A stretch of DNA of 35,245 nucleotides from Methanofastidiosum sp. (GCA_013178285.1 JABLXD010000020.1:1-35245); one strand, 5' to 3'. Shown: positions 1 to 7,899, numbered from the stretch's first letter. The notes: a model not told the origin generated them from the sequence alone. Translations and numbers: made by a program.

Positions 1-810
1 TTCTTCTTCATTTACTGAAAATTTACTTTTTACATCCTTCATCATAAGCCCAAGCCAGAAGTGGCAAGCGCATATTCCAATATCAACATCCGGGTGTTCC
101 CACTTAAGATGTTTATACCCGACAGGCATTGCTATTGAAATTGTTTTTAGATTTGAAGAAACTTTGAAGCGCCAGTGCTGGCTATTGGCCCCTGAAGGGG
201 CTTTCCTAGCAAGATCAAATGCATATAGGAGTTCAGGGGTGAGGGATTCTTCTTTTACCTCTCCATCAAGTAAGGCATTAATTTCTTTTCTCTTATAACT
301 CATAAATGATCCAGTTACCCTGTCTGTTAATCTAAGGCCCTCTTTTTTCCTGTATCCAAGAGGGGATATGCAAATTGCACGTTTACCTTCGACTACGCCC
401 TTCCCGTACCCCCATTTTGGTTTATCTAAATCTTTATTATTTCCAAGATGGGGCATAATACGTTCTAATTCTTCAAGAGTGTAATGCCCATACCAACAGG
501 TTGATATCCCCAAGCTAGTTGCATAGAGTATTGCCATCTCTCCAACGAATCCAACTTTCGAGATTGATGCAATATCGGTATTAGAAATAAATGCCATGCC
601 ATCAGGGGGCGAATTAAAGAAGGTCAAAAGTTTTTTGTCATAATTGGCCTTAAAAAATCTTATTTTAATATCGTGATTGAATGGAACTTCCATATTATCT
701 ATAAAATTATTAAGTTTGTTCATACTGTCTTTATCTATCTCACGCATCTCATAAGTTCTTACAGATCGACGAACATTTATTGCAGATTCCCAATCAATTT
801 TCTCAAGCAT
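1..810 (-). CDS. Nitroreductase-family protein, 3' end cut by window edge
   Basis: The frame is open from an ATG at 810 down to base 1, giving 270 residues without a stop, so the C-terminus lies outside the window. The N-terminus carries a nitroreductase-like opening (INVRRSVRTYE). A second similar segment (LARKAPSGANSQHWRF, near residue 205) gives the two-part layout of the TM1586-type putative nitroreductases. Such proteins bind FMN and reduce unknown substrates with NAD(P)H. An AGGGATT Shine-Dalgarno-like sequence precedes the ATG by a few bases. The physiological substrate cannot be read from the sequence. The gene diverges from the PadR gene. Confidence 0.75.
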   Translation of the reverse strand, partial: MLEKIDWESAINVRRSVRTYEMREIDKDSMNKLNNFIDNMEVPFNHDIKIRFFKANYDKKLLTFFNSPPDGMAFISNTDIASISKVGFVGEMAILYATSLGISTCWYGHYTLEELERIMPHLGNNKDLDKPKWGYGKGVVEGKRAICISPLGYRKKEGLRLTDRVTGSFMSYKRKEINALLDGEVKEESLTPELLYAFDLARKAPSGANSQHWRFKVSSNLKTISIAMPVGYKHLKWEHPDVDIGICACHFWLGLMMKDVKSKFSVNEEE

Positions 811-876
811 AATAATCCCTATATTTGTTTTAGGGTTGTGATTGTTAAATAGTTTTAGTTGATTGTTATTGATAAG

Positions 877-894
877 AAAAAGTGCGGGGGAAGG
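877..894. repeat. Direct repeat of tRNA-Leu 3' end, distal copy (att-like)
   Basis: AAAAAGTGCGGGGGAAGG here matches 3535-3552 exactly and in the same orientation. The second copy is the 3' end of the tRNA-Leu gene plus its flanking A/T tract. Allowing a one-base gap, similarity continues into GATTT. The two copies bracket 2.66 kb. This is the arrangement left by integration into a tRNA 3' end, but no integrase lies between them. Confidence 0.55.
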
Positions 895-941
895 ATTTTC
901 AGAAGAATTATTACCTGTTAATGATTGCCACTTATTAAATA

Positions 942-979
942 GTTCGATATTGAACAGTTCGAAACCGAAATATTTAAAT
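942..979 (+). promoter_or_regulatory. padR promoter with two operator-like dyads
   Basis: A TATA box (TATTTAAAT, 971-979) lies about 25 bases upstream of the ATG at 1003, so the mRNA should be nearly leaderless. Two dyads of the same form, TTCG-N4-TGAA (943-954) and TTCG-N4-CGAA (958-969), are centred 15 bases apart directly upstream of the TATA box and run through the BRE position. PadR proteins usually repress their own promoters, so these are candidate operators (inference). Confidence 0.55.
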
Positions 980-1002
980 AGTTCCTGTTATAACTTCCTA
1001 AT

Positions 1003-1479
1003 ATGGCGGGGTTATGGAAATTATCGAATGAAAAAGGAGAAAGCTCCAGTTTTTTGACAATTTATGTACTTCATAGCATAAAAAAGAACCCAAAAACTGG
1101 CTACGAAATATTGTCTGAAATTAAACAGAAATGTGGAGATAAATGGGCCCCAAGTAAAGGAACAATATACCCATTATTAAAACAATTAGAGAAAGAAAAT
1201 TTGATAATGATAAAAAATACAGGGCCTCGCTCAAAAAATATTTTTGAAATTACCTCTAAAGGAAAGATACACTTATCTTCCATGCTCAAAGAAAGGCAAA
1301 AATTAAAGGAATCATTCTCATATTTCAGAAATCTATTTGCAGATATAATGGGAGAAGAGAATGCGAATATTGCAGAGTTACTCTTTGAAATAAAAGAGGT
1401 CTCTTTCACAAAAACAACAAAAGAAGAAGTTAAAAAAATTCTTGAATATTGTTTATCTGAATTGAGGGGGGTTGAGTAA
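1003..1479 (+). CDS. PadR-family transcriptional regulator
   Basis: A 158-residue protein with the PadR winged-helix signature: KTGYEIL around residue 31, then SKGTIYPLLKQLEKENLI, a wing with the GPRSKNIFEIT strand, and a helical C-terminal dimerisation segment. Family members sense small molecules or phenolic compounds and repress adjacent genes. The ATG fits the TATA box at 971-979. The stop is followed after one base by another ATG (1481), a typical operon junction, although that reading frame ends quickly. Base composition is AT-rich like the rest of the window, unlike the hydrolase that follows. It probably controls the hydrolase and flavodoxin, but this is inferred from position only. 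Confidence 0.85.
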   Translation: MAGLWKLSNEKGESSSFLTIYVLHSIKKNPKTGYEILSEIKQKCGDKWAPSKGTIYPLLKQLEKENLIMIKNTGPRSKNIFEITSKGKIHLSSMLKERQKLKESFSYFRNLFADIMGEENANIAELLFEIKEVSFTKTTKEEVKKILEYCLSELRGVE

Positions 1480-1480
1480 A

Positions 1481-1534
1481 ATGCCTACAATAAAAATTGA
1501 AAATTCAACTAAGAAGGAGCATAATGATCAGTGA
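1481..1534 (+). pseudogene. Possible stub of a displaced gene (17 codons)
   Basis: An ATG one base after the padR stop opens a frame encoding MPTIKIENSTKKEHNDQ and then TGA. The placement is that of a coupled second gene of the padR operon. The frame dies exactly where the hydrolase ribosome-binding site and start begin (1513-1524), which is also roughly where composition changes. It could be the beginning of a gene truncated when the hydrolase arrived, or chance. No homology can be assigned. Confidence 0.25.
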
Positions 1535-2813
1535 TCATATGAAAAAGAAAACATCAAAAAAGGAGATTGGGATAAGCAATACGTATCCAATTGCGGATCT
1601 TTCACAAATCTTAAATTCAGGACCACATTGGACAACAACTAAATATAGCAAGAATATGATGATGGATGCCTTGGTGAAACACCTCCTGAGCCTGATGCAA
1701 TATGGCATGTCAGACCTTGGAGAAGTTCTAGAAGTAGTGGGTCAGACTAAACCTGGGGACGAAGAGCTCTGGATAAACGCTTGGAGTGCCATGGCACAAC
1801 GACTACAACATCGAGCTGAAAAGGCCGAACGCACAGGCAAACGAGTTACAGCATCTACTGCATATCTACGGGCATCGACTTACTGGCGTGCCTCCTTAAT
1901 GTACTTCAGTCACCCTAATGATTCACGCATAAAAGAAAATGCGCACGCTAGCTCCAAATGCTATGAACGCTACTTAGAATTATCTGGTTACCCTGGACAG
2001 TATGTCAAGATCCCTTATGAAAATAATTTCCTTCCTGGACACTTCTACAGGTCTCCAGTTGCAGGAAAAAAAGCCCCTCTGCTTATCATCACACCAGGTC
2101 GAGACACTTGGGCTGAAGATACATGTTGGGTCTACGATGCCGCCATCCGCAGAGGCATTCACTGTCTAGTATATGATGGCCCTGGCCAAGGATATGCACT
2201 AAGACTTAACAATCTTAAATTTCGACATGACTGGGAAAACGTTGTGACTCCAGTGATTGACTTCGCACTGAAACTTCCCGGAATAGACTCGTCAAGAATC
2301 GGACTTATGGGATTAAGCTTCGGCGGTTTTCTGGTACCTCGGGCCGCTGCCTTTGACAAAAGAATAAAAGTATGCATTGCTGACCCAGGAAACCCCAGCT
2401 GGGGCGATTCAATTATTGGTCACTTCCCCACTCTTATAAGCCAAATACTTTTGGGAAAACGAGGGGATTTTCTTCGCAGATCATTAACATCGATTCTTGA
2501 TCGTTTGCCATTTATGAAATGGTTATTAAGAGACTATGCATGGAAACATGGCGTCTCGACTCAGGAAGTATTCCAAATACTTCAAAAATATGACAACACC
2601 TCCATTTTAGATAAAGTCACATGTGAGACGCTCATCATAGATGGAACTGAAGAGATTGTAAGAGGTCAAGCAAAAAAGATCTTTGATGCTTTGAAATGCC
2701 CAAAAGACTACATATTGTTTGATGAAATCACTACCGCACAATTGCATTGTCAAATAGGGGGTTACGCCACTGCATCAGAGTATTTGTTTGACTGGATAGA
2801 CGAACGGCTTTGA
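1524..2813 (+). CDS. Alpha/beta hydrolase, DHPON-hydrolase/FrsA-like
   Basis: A 429-residue hydrolase with a long helical N-terminal region (about residues 1-160) followed by an alpha/beta-hydrolase domain. Visible features are the oxyanion-side strand LLIITPGRDTWAE, the GPGQG turn, and the nucleophile elbow GLSFGG. A late acid position appears in TLIIDGTEE and a late catalytic His in AQLHCQIGG. This layout resembles 2,6-dihydroxypseudooxynicotine hydrolase-like and FrsA-like enzymes, which cleave C-C or ester bonds; the real substrate is unknown. The ATG at 1524 is chosen because GAAGGAG (1513-1519) precedes it; a TTG at 1497 lacks such a site. Codons are visibly GC-richer (CGA, GCC, CTG, GGC) than in neighbours, suggesting recent acquisition. 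Confidence 0.8.
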   Translation: MISDHMKKKTSKKEIGISNTYPIADLSQILNSGPHWTTTKYSKNMMMDALVKHLLSLMQYGMSDLGEVLEVVGQTKPGDEELWINAWSAMAQRLQHRAEKAERTGKRVTASTAYLRASTYWRASLMYFSHPNDSRIKENAHASSKCYERYLELSGYPGQYVKIPYENNFLPGHFYRSPVAGKKAPLLIITPGRDTWAEDTCWVYDAAIRRGIHCLVYDGPGQGYALRLNNLKFRHDWENVVTPVIDFALKLPGIDSSRIGLMGLSFGGFLVPRAAAFDKRIKVCIADPGNPSWGDSIIGHFPTLISQILLGKRGDFLRRSLTSILDRLPFMKWLLRDYAWKHGVSTQEVFQILQKYDNTSILDKVTCETLIIDGTEEIVRGQAKKIFDALKCPKDYILFDEITTAQLHCQIGGYATASEYLFDWIDERL

Positions 2814-2895
2814 TGATTTAGTTGCAAATGATCGTCCAAGAAGAATTGAAATATGAAAAAGAAAATAATAATGGAGAATGTTGAAAGGTGAAAAA

Positions 2896-3348
2896 ATGAA
2901 TACATTAATTATCTATAAGTCAGTACATAAAATGAACACCGAGAAAGTGGCAAGGGCCATGGCAGAAGCTATAAATGCGGACATTCGGAAGGTCGAGGAT
3001 GCCAAATCATCCATGCTGGCGAAGTACGATTTAATTGGCTTCGGGTCAGGCATTTACTACGGAAAACATCACGAAACGCTACTTGACTTCGTAAATGGTC
3101 TACCACAGCAGGAGGGCAAAGCGGCATTCGTTTTCTCTACTAGCGGCGGTTCTATAAAAAGCATGAATCGAGAACTGCGGCGGGCCCTCATGGAGAAAGG
3201 GTTCACGATTAAGGGCGAATTCACATGCCCCGGGTTTGAAACCTTTGGGGTATTTGGACTCATCGGTGGGTTTAGGAAGGGGCGTCCGAATGTGAAGGAT
3301 CTAGACAAAGCCCAGAAATTCGCAAAGGGCTTGCTGCAAGCTCCATAA
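2896..3348 (+). CDS. Flavodoxin-domain protein
   Basis: A 150-residue single-domain flavodoxin. The N-terminus MNTLIIYKSVHKMNTEKVA is the FMN phosphate-binding loop in its usual place, followed by YDLIGFGSGIYYGKHH and the STSGGS loop. It probably carries electrons, or acts as an FMN-dependent quinone reductase or protoporphyrinogen oxidase-like protein; these cannot be told apart here. The start at 2896 is preferred over the ATG at 2878 because it gives the canonical family N-terminus and follows AAAGGTG. Like the hydrolase, it appears markedly GC-richer than surrounding genes, and both sit inside the tRNA-Leu direct repeats. Confidence 0.8.
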   Translation: MNTLIIYKSVHKMNTEKVARAMAEAINADIRKVEDAKSSMLAKYDLIGFGSGIYYGKHHETLLDFVNGLPQQEGKAAFVFSTSGGSIKSMNRELRRALMEKGFTIKGEFTCPGFETFGVFGLIGGFRKGRPNVKDLDKAQKFAKGLLQAP

Positions 3349-3375
3349 AAGCGTCACGGTACAAAAATGCCGTAT

Positions 3376-3419
3376 TGGCCCAAACCTCAGATACCTTTGC
3401 TTAGGCCATCTTTTATTTT
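3376..3419 (+). terminator. Hairpin plus T tract after the flavodoxin gene
   Basis: TGGCC (3376-3380) can pair with GGCCA (3404-3408), extended by two A-T pairs beyond a mismatch, and is followed by TCTTTTATTTT. It lies 28 bases after the flavodoxin stop. Archaeal termination mainly needs the T tract, so the hairpin may be incidental. Confidence 0.4.
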
Positions 3420-3534
3420 GCAAAAAGGGACCAAGTAACATTAAAAGAATTTTAATTATATTTTTTATTTTATTAAGTTATCTTGATTAATTAAATTGAT
3501 TTTAGAAGAAACTAATTACCGCATTAGATTTATA

Positions 3535-3552
3535 AAAAAGTGCGGGGGAAGG
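3535..3552. repeat. Direct repeat, tRNA-proximal copy (att-like)
   Basis: This 18-base copy of the repeat at 877-894 covers the last 12 bases of tRNA-Leu and the first 6 bases downstream of it. It is the intact tRNA side of the presumed integration site. Confidence 0.55.
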
Positions 3553-3625
3553 GATTTGAACCCCTGGACCCCTGCGGGAATAGATCTTGAGTCTATCGCC
3601 TTTAGCCATGCTCGGCAACCCCCGC
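3541..3625 (-). tRNA. tRNA-Leu(CAA)
   Basis: An 85-nt class II tRNA read on the minus strand. The acceptor stem is GCGGGGG/CCCCCGC with discriminator A, and the D arm contains TGGCTAAAGGC. The anticodon stem ATAGA/TCTAT encloses loop CTCAAGA, so the anticodon is CAA (reads UUG). The long variable arm (CCCGCAGGG) is diagnostic of Leu, and the T arm has GGTTCAAATCC. No CCA is encoded and no intron is seen. A minus-strand TATA-like sequence (3649-3659) lies about 28 bases upstream of the 5' end, inside the tail of the next gene. Confidence 0.95.
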
Positions 3626-3662
3626 GTATTGGAAAGTTTATTCTGGGAATATAAAAAGGTTT

Positions 3663-4223
3663 CTAAGTCTTACTTTTCAGCTCCCTTGAGATGTAGTAAA
3701 ACCTAGTAAAGACTGTTATATAGACGACAGCAAGCAACACGTAAAGCCCTATCTCTAAATTGATGAAGGAAAACACAAATATTATCAGTATTCTCTCAGC
3801 CCGCTCACCAATTCCTATTCCCATTACCTTTACCCCTAGAGCTTCCCCTTTAGCACGCATGTAGCTTATGAGATAGGCTCCGATCATTATGATAAAGCAA
3901 ATAGTAAGATCATAGGACAATCCGATTCCTAAAAGAACAACGCCATCCCCTATTCTGTCAAACGTCGAGTCTAAAAACCCGCCCAAGACAGTTGTTCTCT
4001 TAGTATACTTTGCAACTGATCCGTCAACTAGATCAAGGAATCCCGAAACAGCAAGGATAATGGCACCAATGTATGGGAATCCAAGGTAGTAATAGTAACC
4101 TGAAAAGAAGACGACAACTAAACTGATAGTTGTTATGAGATTTGGCGGCAGGAATCTAAAAATCCGCCCTATAAGATTAACAATTGAAATAAATGATTTA
4201 TTTTTACGGATGTTATTAAGCAT
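3663..4223 (-). CDS. CDP-alcohol phosphatidyltransferase, archaetidylinositol-phosphate synthase-like
   Basis: A 186-residue membrane enzyme with the family motif: D64, D67-G68, A71, G81, D85 and D89 are in register (DG-x2-A-x9-G-x3-D-x3-D). The usual Arg after the Ala is Lys72. Five or six hydrophobic segments are visible. The GIGERAERILI segment is typical of archaeal enzymes that join CDP-archaeol to 1L-myo-inositol 1-phosphate, so this is the likely reaction, making the inositol headgroup of membrane ether lipids. A minus-strand TATA-like GATTTAAAT lies about 30 bases upstream. Other CDP-archaeol alcohol transferases cannot be excluded. Confidence 0.8.
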   Translation of the reverse strand: MLNNIRKNKSFISIVNLIGRIFRFLPPNLITTISLVVVFFSGYYYYLGFPYIGAIILAVSGFLDLVDGSVAKYTKRTTVLGGFLDSTFDRIGDGVVLLGIGLSYDLTICFIIMIGAYLISYMRAKGEALGVKVMGIGIGERAERILIIFVFSFINLEIGLYVLLAVVYITVFTRFYYISRELKSKT

Positions 4224-4258
4224 GCCTCTTGAATAAATTAGGTATATTTAAATCTTTT

Positions 4259-5440
4259 TTATGCTATCTTTATTGGAACAATCATTGTTGATATGACAAA
4301 CAATACTATGGCAACTGCTATCATGGCCCAATGTTTTCCCTCAATAGGCGTAATCTCATCCATTGATCCTGGGTGCCCCCGGTAAGCTAGGTAAATACCT
4401 ATTATCCCCCAAAGGCTCCAGCCAGCCCAGGTAAATATTCCCATAACAAATAACAGAACAGCAACGATAAATGATAGATATCTGTGATTTTTTGGGCCTA
4501 AAACAGCCCTTGCAATATGCCCGCCATCAAGCTGGCCCATAGGGATCAAATTAAGCATGGTAACAAATATCCCTGCCCAACCTGCAAATGCAACAGGATG
4601 CAAGTATAGCGAATTACCCTCAGCAACAGTTACAAGCGATTTGGCTATAAATTGGAATATAAGTGGCTCGCCCAAGAATATTGAGCTCTCTCCAAAAATA
4701 GTAATTGGGACTACGGGCGACATCATAACTCCAACTATGGTGATTGGTATAGCTACTAACATACCAGCAAGAGGCCCTGAAAGGCCTAGTTCAATTGCAC
4801 TGTTTTTAGTCGGGATAAATGATCTTATGTTTATCACAGCACCCATTGTACCTAGAACAAAAGGGGCAGGTATGAAATACGGGAGTGTTGCATCAACGCC
4901 ATTTCTCCTTGCAACAAGGTAATGCCCCATCTCATGTGTTCCTAGAATTACCATTATTGAAAATGAAAATGCTATAGCCCCAATCCATGGATTTGACATG
5001 AATCCATAATCAACATGTGGCACAGACATAAAATAGCCAGCAACGGTAGTTGAGATAATTGTTAAGAAAAATAATATTAAGTTCTTTTTGTAGGTAAAAT
5101 CCTTTTTAGGAGGGGAAGATCTTAACAAAACATAGAGCTTCCCATCTTCCTTTCTAATAAATGGGTAAAAATTTATTTTTTCAAACGAGGAGATTATATC
5201 TTCAGGCTTTTTGAAAAGTTCCTTCACTTCAAACAAGGCAGAATAATTGTCAGTTTTAATATTTCCATATGAGAAGTTCTCATTTGCAACATTAATTATC
5301 TCCTGCAGTTGCACAGGCAGCTCATTTTTTTCTTGGCCAATTACTATAGAGTTACATGATGGGCATCTATCGTAATCTTTATCCTCTGCCAACTGATATT
5401 CCTTGTACCCACATTTTTCACACTCCATCACTTTGACCAT
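4259..5440 (-). CDS. Site-2-protease-family (M50) membrane metalloprotease
   Basis: A 393-residue protein. A zinc ribbon (C7, C10, C26, C29) opens it, followed by a soluble domain to about residue 115, then several membrane segments. The catalytic HEMGH (H169, E170, H173) lies in the second hydrophobic segment, and NLIPMGQLDGGH near residue 300 supplies the third zinc ligand, an Asp. These are the hallmarks of S2P intramembrane proteases, which cut transmembrane helices of regulatory proteins. The zinc ribbon plus the soluble domain are an archaeal-style N-terminal extension. A TATA-like TTTTATAAG about 25 bases upstream suggests a leaderless start at 5440, divergent from the NAD(P)HX repair gene. 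Confidence 0.88.
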   Translation of the reverse strand: MVKVMECEKCGYKEYQLAEDKDYDRCPSCNSIVIGQEKNELPVQLQEIINVANENFSYGNIKTDNYSALFEVKELFKKPEDIISSFEKINFYPFIRKEDGKLYVLLRSSPPKKDFTYKKNLILFFLTIISTTVAGYFMSVPHVDYGFMSNPWIGAIAFSFSIMVILGTHEMGHYLVARRNGVDATLPYFIPAPFVLGTMGAVINIRSFIPTKNSAIELGLSGPLAGMLVAIPITIVGVMMSPVVPITIFGESSIFLGEPLIFQFIAKSLVTVAEGNSLYLHPVAFAGWAGIFVTMLNLIPMGQLDGGHIARAVLGPKNHRYLSFIVAVLLFVMGIFTWAGWSLWGIIGIYLAYRGHPGSMDEITPIEGKHWAMIAVAIVLFVISTMIVPIKIA

Positions 5441-5527
5441 AGGGAATTCTTATTCAAATTACTTATAAAATTTCCCCAATATGCAAAAACTTATTTATTC
5501 AAAATCGCATTTATTTATGGGAGTGAT

Positions 5528-6913
5528 ATGGATACATATATTATTGATTCAAACTGTAAGTATTACGGCCTTGATACGCCAATCCTTATGGAAAATGCAG
5601 GAAGAGGAGTAGCATCAGAAATAGAAAAAAGATTTGGAACAAGAAATAAAATAGCAGTTTTTTGTGGCCTTGGTAACAACGGTGGCGATGGCTTTGTTGC
5701 TGCTAGATACCTATCAAAAGAAAACAGGGTTACAGTGTATTTGATAGGGGATCCAGAAAATATAAAGGAAGGGGCAGCAGTTTCAAAGTGGAACCTATTA
5801 AAGCACCTGGATATTGAAAAAATTCTTATCAAGGATTCCTCCGATATAGAAAAGATAAGGCCTGATTTTGAAATTTATGTGGATGCGATATTCGGCGTCG
5901 GCGTCAAAGGGACACTCAGGCGCCCCTATTCCGATGTTATTAACAAGGTTAATGAGATTAATGGAGTAAAAGTTTCAATAGATGTTGCATCCCCTTACTT
6001 TATGCCAAATGTCGTGGTATCCTTACACACTCCTAAAGAAGGTGCAACTACCGTAGTTGATATAGGGATCCCAAAGGAATTCAATAATCTAACAGGCCCT
6101 GGGTATGTCAATAAACTAAACAAAAGATCCTCTGATTCTCATAAAGGTGACAACGGGAAGGTATTAGTTATAGGTGGATCAGAAGAATACCATGGAGCCC
6201 CAATATATGCTTCTCTTGCGGCATCCTACTTATCTGATCTTGTATACATAGTATCTCCAAAAAAGTGTGCAAAGGTAATAAAGTCTTACTCCCCTGACTT
6301 TATAGTTTTCCCAACCGAAGAAAGTCACTTTGTTTTAGATGATGTGGAATACCTAAAGACTCTCTCTGATAAAGCTGACTCAATACTTTTGGGGGTTGGC
6401 ATGGGGAGGGATCAAGAAACTATTGATACAGTATTAGAGTTTTTGAAAAATATTTCCTGTAAGAAGATTATAATAGATGCTGATGGCCTCTTTGCAATTA
6501 AAGGAAATCTTGACCTCCTAAAGAAAAATGATGTTTGTGTAACTCCTCACCACTCTGAATATCGGATGGTATTTGATGAGCATTTGACACAGGATAATAT
6601 ACTACTCAACGCAGAAAAATACAAAACTTCTATAGTTTGTAAGGGAGAAGTTGATCTTATATCCGATGGTAAAAAAGTTATTAAAAATTTCACAGGAAAC
6701 GCAGGCATGACAACAGGAGGTACAGGAGATATTCTAGCAGGCTTAATAACTGCTTTCTCTACAAAGGGTACTTTACTAGAAGCAGCTTGTGCAGGGACCT
6801 TCCTAAACGGATTAGCAGGAGAAATAACGGCAGAAGAAATGGGAATGAATTTTAGAAGCTCTGACATACTGGATAGGATCCCGAAAGCTCTAAAATTCTC
6901 TAGTAACTTTTAA
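5528..6913 (+). CDS. nnr: Bifunctional NAD(P)HX epimerase / ADP-dependent dehydratase
   Basis: A 461-residue two-domain repair enzyme. Residues 1 to about 200 form the NnrE epimerase (MENAGRG; CGLGNNGGDGFVAARYL nucleotide-binding loop). The rest is the ribokinase-like NnrD dehydratase (GDNGKVLVIGGS, IIDADGLF, VTPHHSEY, and GNAGMTTGGTGDILAGL near the end). Together they rescue hydrated NADH and NADPH: the epimerase interconverts R and S forms and the dehydratase restores the cofactor using ADP. The fusion is the common microbial form. Its ATG follows GGGAGTGAT, and a TATA-like sequence lies near 5488-5497. Confidence 0.93.
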   Translation: MDTYIIDSNCKYYGLDTPILMENAGRGVASEIEKRFGTRNKIAVFCGLGNNGGDGFVAARYLSKENRVTVYLIGDPENIKEGAAVSKWNLLKHLDIEKILIKDSSDIEKIRPDFEIYVDAIFGVGVKGTLRRPYSDVINKVNEINGVKVSIDVASPYFMPNVVVSLHTPKEGATTVVDIGIPKEFNNLTGPGYVNKLNKRSSDSHKGDNGKVLVIGGSEEYHGAPIYASLAASYLSDLVYIVSPKKCAKVIKSYSPDFIVFPTEESHFVLDDVEYLKTLSDKADSILLGVGMGRDQETIDTVLEFLKNISCKKIIIDADGLFAIKGNLDLLKKNDVCVTPHHSEYRMVFDEHLTQDNILLNAEKYKTSIVCKGEVDLISDGKKVIKNFTGNAGMTTGGTGDILAGLITAFSTKGTLLEAACAGTFLNGLAGEITAEEMGMNFRSSDILDRIPKALKFSSNF

Positions 6914-6914
6914 T

Positions 6915-7430
6915 TTATTTTTTTACCTCACACTCAATATAGTTAACAATTTCTTTAGCCCATTTTAGAGCGGCATCAGGGCCATTAGCAGTTATAATTT
7001 TTCCATCCCTTACAACATCCTTGTCTTCAAAGACTACTGCTTCTTTGTCAAAAAGATCTGGGCCACCCCACACAGTTGCTTTTTTCCCTCTTAGAACACC
7101 AGCTTTTGCCATTATGTTAGGGGCGTAACATATGCCTCCAAATAGTGGTAAAACTCTTTCTGCTTCTTGTATATGCCTATGAAGTGTCTCATCATCAGTA
7201 AGATTAAAAGTACCTGGACCTCCAACTAATAGAAAAGCATCATAATCTTCTAGCTTGACCTCCCCAATTCCGATTACATCGATTATTTTTCCAAACTTAC
7301 TCCAAGCCGTACCTTTTTCGTGAGAAACAACAGTTACAGTGTATCCATTTTCCTCAAATATTGATCTCGGGATAAATAGCTCTTCATCTCTAAAACCTTC
7401 TTGGGCAACCCACATCAAAATACATACCAT
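6915..7430 (-). CDS. DJ-1/PfpI-superfamily protein
   Basis: A 171-residue protein with the DJ-1/PfpI fold: an early acidic motif (FRDEEL), LLVGGPGT, and the nucleophile elbow GGICYAPNIMA with Cys101. PfpI-type proteases have His directly after the Cys; here it is Tyr102. The classical Cys-His pair is therefore absent, and a peptidase role is unlikely by that mechanism. Deglycase, glyoxalase-like or chaperone roles remain possible. GGAGGT (7436-7441) sits 5 bases before the ATG. It ends next to the nnr gene, convergently. Confidence 0.8.
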   Translation of the reverse strand: MVCILMWVAQEGFRDEELFIPRSIFEENGYTVTVVSHEKGTAWSKFGKIIDVIGIGEVKLEDYDAFLLVGGPGTFNLTDDETLHRHIQEAERVLPLFGGICYAPNIMAKAGVLRGKKATVWGGPDLFDKEAVVFEDKDVVRDGKIITANGPDAALKWAKEIVNYIECEVKK

Positions 7431-7461
7431 AACATACCTCCAGTTGAAAATAAATTATAAT

Positions 7462-7827
7462 TTAAATAGCAATTATTTCATAGCCTTCTTCCATATACCT
7501 TGCCATGCTGGGATGGCCAAATAATTCATCGCAAAGTTTAAGATTTTGTTTCTTTGCTTCTTCAATAGTTCCACTTTTTGTTGCACAGGCTTTACAAACA
7601 CAGTCGATAAGTCCTTCATCTTTAACTCTCGCATAATAGTAGTTTAGTGGATTTCCAGGTTCGTTTAACTTCCCGATAAGTCCTGTAGCTGAACCTTCAA
7701 TTATTAACTTAGTATCATACCCTTTAGCATTAAATTCAATAGCATTTATTAATGCATGAACTATGCACATTGGGTCCCCATTAAATGCAAATATTGCAAC
7801 TTTCCTTTGCATCCAAAATTCGGTCAT
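7462..7827 (-). CDS. DsrE-like small sulfur-relay-type protein
   Basis: A 121-residue soluble protein resembling DsrE/DrsE-fold families. It opens with a beta strand (KVAIFAFNGDPMCIVHALINA), has LIIEGSATGL, and a Cys-rich loop CVCKACATK (C76, C78, C81). DsrE-fold proteins move sulfane sulfur on cysteines, and C81 or a neighbour is at the usual reactive region. The first Met is supported by GGGGTGA 7 bases upstream. It lies between PfpI-like and Rieske genes on the same strand, each apparently with its own promoter. The partner and sulfur substrate are unknown. Confidence 0.65.
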   Translation of the reverse strand: MTEFWMQRKVAIFAFNGDPMCIVHALINAIEFNAKGYDTKLIIEGSATGLIGKLNEPGNPLNYYYARVKDEGLIDCVCKACATKSGTIEEAKKQNLKLCDELFGHPSMARYMEEGYEIIAI

Positions 7828-7899
7828 TTTTCTTTCACCCCATGTATTTGAAATATTGGTAAAGAGTAAATATAAATCTAATTACTTAAATGTAATTTA

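Noticed and set aside
863-1057. Open frame overlapping the padR promoter and start
   Set aside because: It runs through the TATA box and dyads and into padR in another frame, with no protein-like features.
1497-1523. Upstream TTG start for the alpha/beta hydrolase
   Set aside because: It would place the ribosome-binding site GAAGGAG inside the coding region; the ATG at 1524 fits it.
4557-4922. Plus-strand open frame inside the S2P-type protease gene
   Set aside because: It is antisense shadow of a clearly conserved membrane protein.
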